Shown: piece by piece, positions 59,918-64,000 of the stretch
Position numbering within the stretch: position 1 is the stretch's first letter
Layout of the letters: each line of letters starts with the position of its first letter
NCBI GenBank assembly: GCA_017460885.1
Contig: JAFUAB010000034.1
Coordinates: 62,001-126,000 of the forward strand
Source of the DNA: Lachnospiraceae bacterium
GTDB lineage: Bacteria > Bacillota > Clostridia > Lachnospirales > Lachnospiraceae
Reading direction: 5' to 3'
DNA length: 64,000 nt
The notes under the pieces: generated by a model
The model's input: only the letters and a program-made list of their open reading frames with translations
Databases searched by the model: none
What the model was told of the DNA's origin: nothing
Position numbers and translations under genes: made by a program

Positions 59918-61891
59918 GTGTCATTTATGAGAAGAACAGTCTCCCGAAAATTAGCTTTAAGTGATGAAATACTGATGTCCGTGGACAAGCCGGCCAGGTA
60001 CATAGGCGGTGAGGTCAATTCGGTCATGAAGGATAAGTCGGAGGTTGAGGTTCGTTTTGCCTTCGCCTTCCCGGACGTATACGACATCGGCATGGCCCAT
60101 CTTGGCATACAGATACTCTATGACATGTTCAATTCATGGAGCGACGTCTGGTGCGAGAGGGTCTATTCGCCGTGGCCGGATTTAGACAGCATCATGAGGG
60201 ATAGAAACATTCCGCTCTTTACGCTTGAGAGTCAGGATCCGGTGCGGGATTTTGATTTCCTGGGCATCACGCTGCAGTATGAGATGTGCTACACCAACAT
60301 ACTGCAGATCCTTGACCTGGCAGGCATTCCGGTGAGGGCGACAGACAGGACTGACGGGGACCCGATCGTGATCGGCGGCGGCCCGTGTTCGTATAATCCC
60401 GAACCGATCGCCGACTTTTTTGACGTGTTTTACATCGGAGAAGGCGAGACCAGGTATCGGGAACTGATCGACGCATACAGGGAATGCAGTGCATCCGGCA
60501 TGCCTCGTGCGGATATTTTAAAAAGGATATGCCTGATACCAGGGATGTACGTGCCCTCACTTTACCGCGAGGAATACAATGACGACGGAACCATACGCAG
60601 ACGTATCAAACTGTACGAAGAAGCGCCCGACGTGATAGTCAAGGAGCTGGTGACAGATCTGTCAGATACCTATTATCCGAGAAAGCCCCTTGTTCCGCTC
60701 ATTCAGACGGCGCAGGACCGGATCACCCTGGAGATCCAGCGCGGATGCATCAGGGGCTGCAGGTTCTGTCAGGCGGGGCAGCTATATCGGCCGGTCAGGG
60801 AACGCGATCCGGAGTATCTGAAGCAGCTTGCTTTGGATATGATGGACTCCACAGGCATAGATGAGATGACCCTTAGTTCCCTTTCCTCCAGCGACTATTC
60901 GCATCTGGAGGAGCTGATCGGCTTTCTGATCGATGAGTGCGGCAAGAGACACGTCAACATTTCCCTGCCTTCGCTTCGCATAGACGCCTTTTCGCTGGAC
61001 GTTATGAGCAAGGTCCAGGACATACGCAAGTCATCACTTACCTTTGCTCCTGAGGCCGGTTCCCAGCGCATGCGCAACATCATCAACAAAGGCCTCACCA
61101 AAGATGATATAATAAACGGAGCCACGCAGGCCTTCCTCGGCGGCTGGACCAGGGTCAAGCTGTATTTCATGTTGGGTCTGCCCTTTGAGACCGATGAGGA
61201 CATAGAAGCCATCGGTGAACTCAGCAATGACGTGGCGGCGGCTTTTTTTGACACCGTACCCAAGGAAAAGAGACGCGAACCGGTTCAGATAGTGACATCG
61301 ACTTCGTTCTTCATCCCCAAGCCCTTTACGCCGCTTCAGTGGGCGCCCATGGCAGACAGGGAGGAGTTTGTCCGCAAGGCTCACGTGTGCCTGTCGGGCA
61401 TCCACTCACAGCTTAACCAGAAGCGTATCAAGTACAACTGGCATGACACCGACACGAGCGAGCTGGAGGGTATACTTGCCCGTGGTGACAGGCGTATCTG
61501 TGACCTGATTCAGAGAGTATATGAAAAGGGTGCCATCTTTGATGCCTGGACGGAGTATTTCAAATACGATACCTGGCTCGAAGCAATGAATGAACTGGGG
61601 ATAGACAGAAGCTTTTATACGACCAGGGAGAGAGCGGATGACGAGATCTTTCCATGGGATTTCATAGATGCCGGCATACAAAAGAGCTTCCTTCTCAGGG
61701 AATGGCACAGGGCGCGCGAGGGCGCAGTCACGCCAAACTGCCGGGACGCCTGTTCAGGATGCGGCGCGGCCAGGTTTAAATGCGGGATATGCCTTACCGA
61801 CAGGACCGGTACTTCTGACATACCGGGCAGTGGCACCCAAACCACCGATGAAGCTTTAACTGCCGCGGAGGTAAATGACCATGAAGCTTAG
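59918..61891 (+). CDS. radical SAM protein of the TIGR03960 type
   Basis: A ~657-residue radical SAM protein. Residues ~20-200 resemble a B12-binding-like fold (FAFAFPDVYDIGMAHLGIQI, then VIGGGPCSYNPEPIADFFDV). The radical SAM domain has the 4Fe-4S triad Cys277, Cys281, Cys284 in RGCIRGCRFCQAGQLYRPVR. A C-terminal cluster NCRDACSGCGAARFKCGICL could bind another metal. The family is uncharacterised, commonly next to a TIGR03936 (DUF2344) protein and RNase G, as here. GTG 59918 has GGAG five bases away; ATG 59927 is an alternative. Its end overlaps the DUF2344 gene. Confidence 0.85.
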   Translation: MSFMRRTVSRKLALSDEILMSVDKPARYIGGEVNSVMKDKSEVEVRFAFAFPDVYDIGMAHLGIQILYDMFNSWSDVWCERVYSPWPDLDSIMRDRNIPLFTLESQDPVRDFDFLGITLQYEMCYTNILQILDLAGIPVRATDRTDGDPIVIGGGPCSYNPEPIADFFDVFYIGEGETRYRELIDAYRECSASGMPRADILKRICLIPGMYVPSLYREEYNDDGTIRRRIKLYEEAPDVIVKELVTDLSDTYYPRKPLVPLIQTAQDRITLEIQRGCIRGCRFCQAGQLYRPVRERDPEYLKQLALDMMDSTGIDEMTLSSLSSSDYSHLEELIGFLIDECGKRHVNISLPSLRIDAFSLDVMSKVQDIRKSSLTFAPEAGSQRMRNIINKGLTKDDIINGATQAFLGGWTRVKLYFMLGLPFETDEDIEAIGELSNDVAAAFFDTVPKEKRREPVQIVTSTSFFIPKPFTPLQWAPMADREEFVRKAHVCLSGIHSQLNQKRIKYNWHDTDTSELEGILARGDRRICDLIQRVYEKGAIFDAWTEYFKYDTWLEAMNELGIDRSFYTTRERADDEIFPWDFIDAGIQKSFLLREWHRAREGAVTPNCRDACSGCGAARFKCGICLTDRTGTSDIPGSGTQTTDEALTAAEVNDHEA

Positions 61892-62612
61892 GGTGGCATT
61901 CAGGAAACACGGACCGGTCAAATTTATTGGTCATCTGGATACACAGAGATTCTTTCAGCGCTCGCTTAAACGTGCGGGATGGGACGTGGCTTATTCTCAG
62001 GGCTTTTCACCGCATCCGATCTTAAGCTTTGCGGCTCCTCTCGGCGTCGGGATTCAGAGCGATTCCGAGATTTTTGACATAGAGATGGTCAGCATCGGCA
62101 GCAGATCGGAAATGATGGCATCACTGAATGACGCAATGTGCGACGGTATGATGATAACGGATATCCGCATCATGGATGATAATTCGGGAAACGCCATGGC
62201 ATCCGTTGCCGGAGCTGCATATACAGTGGATCTGCATGATCCAGCCGGCAATAACGACAGAAAGGATCAGGCAGGGGATGCTTCGGATCCGGTAACACAT
62301 CTTGACGGTGCCATAAGTAAATTGATGTCATCCTCTGAGATCCTTATAAACAAGAAAACCAAAAAAAGCGAATCTGTGGTTGACATAAAACCCGGAATTT
62401 TTGAATTAAAGACCGTTTCAAACGGAATATATATGCTTGTAGATGCTTCCAGCGGAGGAAATATCAGACCAGAACAGGTAGTTGGTGCACTGTACAAGGT
62501 AATCGGGACCGAGGCACCCGATATCAGACTTCATGTTACCAGAAACGAAATCTATGGCAGAAGCTCCGACGGGAACCTTACGCCGCTGATCGAATTCGGT
62601 AATAGATTTTGA
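61881..62612 (+). CDS. DUF2344 / TIGR03936 radical SAM-associated protein
   Basis: A ~243-residue protein of the family linked to the radical SAM gene upstream, with the opening VAFRKHGPVKFIGHLDTQRF, RSLKRAGWDVAYSQGFSPHP and SFAAPLGVGIQSDSE. The C-terminal half is less conserved, with EILINKKTKKSESVVDIKPG near residue 152 and a closing EIYGRSSDGNLTPL. ATG 61881 is used with GGAGG nine bases away; ATG 61875 is also possible. The pair is coupled by overlap, so they very probably act together, perhaps on RNA or a ribosomal part since RNase G follows. Confidence 0.85.
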   Translation: MKLRVAFRKHGPVKFIGHLDTQRFFQRSLKRAGWDVAYSQGFSPHPILSFAAPLGVGIQSDSEIFDIEMVSIGSRSEMMASLNDAMCDGMMITDIRIMDDNSGNAMASVAGAAYTVDLHDPAGNNDRKDQAGDASDPVTHLDGAISKLMSSSEILINKKTKKSESVVDIKPGIFELKTVSNGIYMLVDASSGGNIRPEQVVGALYKVIGTEAPDIRLHVTRNEIYGRSSDGNLTPLIEFGNRF

Positions 62613-62673
62613 ATTCCGAGGAAATGCAGATCGGATCCAACAACGGGACAGGATCGATAGTTTGGATTTAACG

Positions 62674-62700
62674 GCAATATTTTTGCAATATATATGCAAT
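62674..62700. repeat. three GCAAT units at 11-bp spacing over the rng start
   Basis: GCAAT occurs at 62674, 62685 and 62696, each exactly 11 bases apart and each followed by A/T-rich sequence; the last unit contains the start of the ATG. TTGCA (62683-62687) and TGCAA (62695-62699) also form a 5-bp inverted repeat. Confidence 0.5.
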
Positions 62701-63880
62701 GAATAACGACAGGATCATCATTACAACCGTATATAACAGAACAGCCGCATTTTATATGTCGGACGGCAAGGCGGTACGCATACGTGTACTAAATGATGAA
62801 AAAGCTTTTTCTCTTGGTACGATCGTTATAGGACGCGTAAAAAAAATACTCGAATCGTCAGCGGCATGCTTTGTGGATATAGGTGATGACAAGGATTACT
62901 TTATGTCTGTTCCGAAGGATATCTCTTCCGTGATCTTTACAGACGGAGGAGAGCACTCATGTATCAGGAATGAGGATCATATCCTTGTGCAGATCAGCTC
63001 CGAGGAAGTGAAATTAAAGGCTCCCTGTGTTACCACAAAGATCTCGCTTCGTTCAAGATATGTTGTGATCGAACCCGGAAAGGGCGTTTCTTTCTCCGGC
63101 AAATTGAATGCCGAGTTCAAAAAGAAAATAGTTTTACCTCCAAATATCGATACTTTTTCATCAAAATATCATATAATAATAAGAACCGAATCTGCAGAGC
63201 TGGATGATATGGGGCAGTTGGCCCGTGATCTTGCCGGGCTTGACGAAACATACAGCTTAGTTATCCAAAAAGCCGGTACCTCGAGACTCAAAAATGTGCT
63301 GTATCGTGAAAGCTCAGGTGTTAAAGCCCTGCTTGAGGAATGGCTGAAATTCGGTGCGGGAGAAGTTATCTCGGATCTGGATAAATACAAAGATGATATC
63401 GCTTCTGCAGCAGGCATCAGGAATGTGACCTATACCGAATATAAGGACCGCGATTATCCACCCTGCAAATTGTATAAGCTCGAATCCGCAGTTGATAATG
63501 CTCTCGGGAAACGTGTGTCTCTTCGTTCCGGAGCATTCCTTGTGATCGAACAGGGCGAAACACTGACTGCCATAGATGTGAATTCCGGACATCGTATCAA
63601 AGGTGATAAGGAAGAAATATCATACAGTATAAACATAGAAGCGGTATCTGAGATATTCAGGCAGCTGAAGCTGCGCAATATAAGCGGGATGATACTCGTG
63701 GATTTCATAAATACCACGGATCCGGACCATGAGAGCGGACTTATAGAAGAGGTCCGGAAATACATCAAAAATGATGATGTTATGTGCAAATATGTGGATA
63801 TAACAGGCCTCGGCCTGATGGAAATTACGCGTAAAAGAGTACGGATGAGTCTGGCGGAACAATGGAAAGCATCAAATTAA
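62699..63880 (+). CDS. rng: ribonuclease G/E family protein
   Basis: A 393-residue RNase G-like enzyme. The S1-type part shows GTIVIGRVKKILESSAACFVDI, and the nuclease part has the metal acids in LTAIDVNSGHRI and GMILVDFINT, ending LMEITRKRVRMSLAEQW. The zinc-link CPxC motif that normally follows in RNase E/G is missing; the protein stops there. The family matures rRNA and degrades mRNA. No ribosome site is visible: the start lies within three phased GCAAT repeats. It overlaps the next gene by 19 bases. Confidence 0.88.
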   Translation: MNNDRIIITTVYNRTAAFYMSDGKAVRIRVLNDEKAFSLGTIVIGRVKKILESSAACFVDIGDDKDYFMSVPKDISSVIFTDGGEHSCIRNEDHILVQISSEEVKLKAPCVTTKISLRSRYVVIEPGKGVSFSGKLNAEFKKKIVLPPNIDTFSSKYHIIIRTESAELDDMGQLARDLAGLDETYSLVIQKAGTSRLKNVLYRESSGVKALLEEWLKFGAGEVISDLDKYKDDIASAAGIRNVTYTEYKDRDYPPCKLYKLESAVDNALGKRVSLRSGAFLVIEQGETLTAIDVNSGHRIKGDKEEISYSINIEAVSEIFRQLKLRNISGMILVDFINTTDPDHESGLIEEVRKYIKNDDVMCKYVDITGLGLMEITRKRVRMSLAEQWKASN

Positions 63881-64000
63881 AGGGTTTCAAAAAAACAAAA
63901 GACGGTAAATATCTCAAAAATTACGAGCTGTATTATTCGAATAAATTCGGTCATGACAAGACCTTCGAGATCGTATCCTACAGAGATATAAAAGATATTT
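63862..64000 (+). CDS. probable NUDIX hydrolase, N-terminal part (3' end cut by window)
   Basis: Forty-six codons are seen, starting MESIKLKGFKKTKDGKYL and continuing to the window edge with an open frame. The start KYLKNYELYYSNKFGHDKTF followed by EIVSYRDIKD looks like the first strands of NUDIX hydrolases of clostridia that cleave nucleoside diphosphate derivatives, but the NUDIX box lies outside the window, so this is a guess from the N-terminus. The ATG overlaps rng by 19 bases in another frame. Confidence 0.5.
   Translation, partial: MESIKLKGFKKTKDGKYLKNYELYYSNKFGHDKTFEIVSYRDIKDI

Noticed and set aside
1-64000. tRNA, rRNA, SRP RNA, CRISPR array, insertion sequence or prophage
   Set aside because: I looked through all gaps between genes and found no cloverleaf, repeat-spacer pattern, transposase or integrase.

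Overview
The window looks like a chromosomal segment of a Firmicute, most likely a member of the Lachnospiraceae (Butyrivibrio/Roseburia-like). This is inferred from the gene content and order: the plsX-acpP-rnc-smc-ftsY and ylxM-ffh-rpsP-khpA-rimM-trmD-rplS-rbgA-rnhB cores, RecU, HisZ plus short HisG, PlsX/PlsY lipid synthesis, and sigma-A type promoters with strong AGGAGG-like ribosome sites. Nearly every gene is on the + strand; only prs is on the - strand. Genes are tightly packed with many ATGA/TGATG overlaps. I see no tRNA, rRNA, CRISPR array, insertion sequence or prophage, and no gap above 300 bases without a gene.

Region 1 (1-8240) is a signalling operon: the end of a diguanylate cyclase, a 1596-residue hybrid sensor kinase, an EAL phosphodiesterase with PAS-like repeats, and a protein with two receiver domains. 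Region 2 (8300-10620) is pta-ackA for acetate and ATP formation. Region 3 (10685-25950) is rpmF and the phospholipid, SMC, SRP and ribosome core. It is interrupted after ftsY by four cargo genes: threonine ammonia-lyase, a membrane-anchored GH25 lysozyme-like protein, a TupA-like ATP-grasp protein, and a DUF1905/C39-like protein.

Region 4 (25980-38086) is an oppBCDFA oligopeptide transporter, then two signal peptidases flanking rbgA, followed by rnhB, a FliK-like protein, an FlhB-C-like protein, yraN and pgeF. Region 5 (38083-44859) is a cell-surface glycan cluster: a sugar-nucleotide epimerase, GT2, DUF5672, GT17 and GT2 genes, and a Wzy-like/GT4 fusion. Region 6 (44938-48313) is an OmpR-type regulator with a multi-membrane-pass histidine kinase, ending in a perfect palindrome next to the convergent prs.

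Region 7 (49744-55715) holds der, plsY, gpsA, a MoxR/VWA pair and recU. Region 8 (55812-59892) is a partial histidine operon, hisZGDBI. Region 9 (59918-64000) is a radical SAM protein, its DUF2344 partner, an RNase G-like protein and the start of a probable NUDIX hydrolase.

The most interesting items are the kinase with an ECF-S-like membrane module joined to a beta-propeller and full phosphorelay, the radical SAM/DUF2344/RNase G unit with 11-bp phased repeats at the rng start, the DUF1905-C39 fusion, the Wzy-GT4 fusion, the flagellar-like gene pair in a housekeeping operon, and the palindrome at 48319-48354. Function calls come from motif recognition by eye, with no database search.
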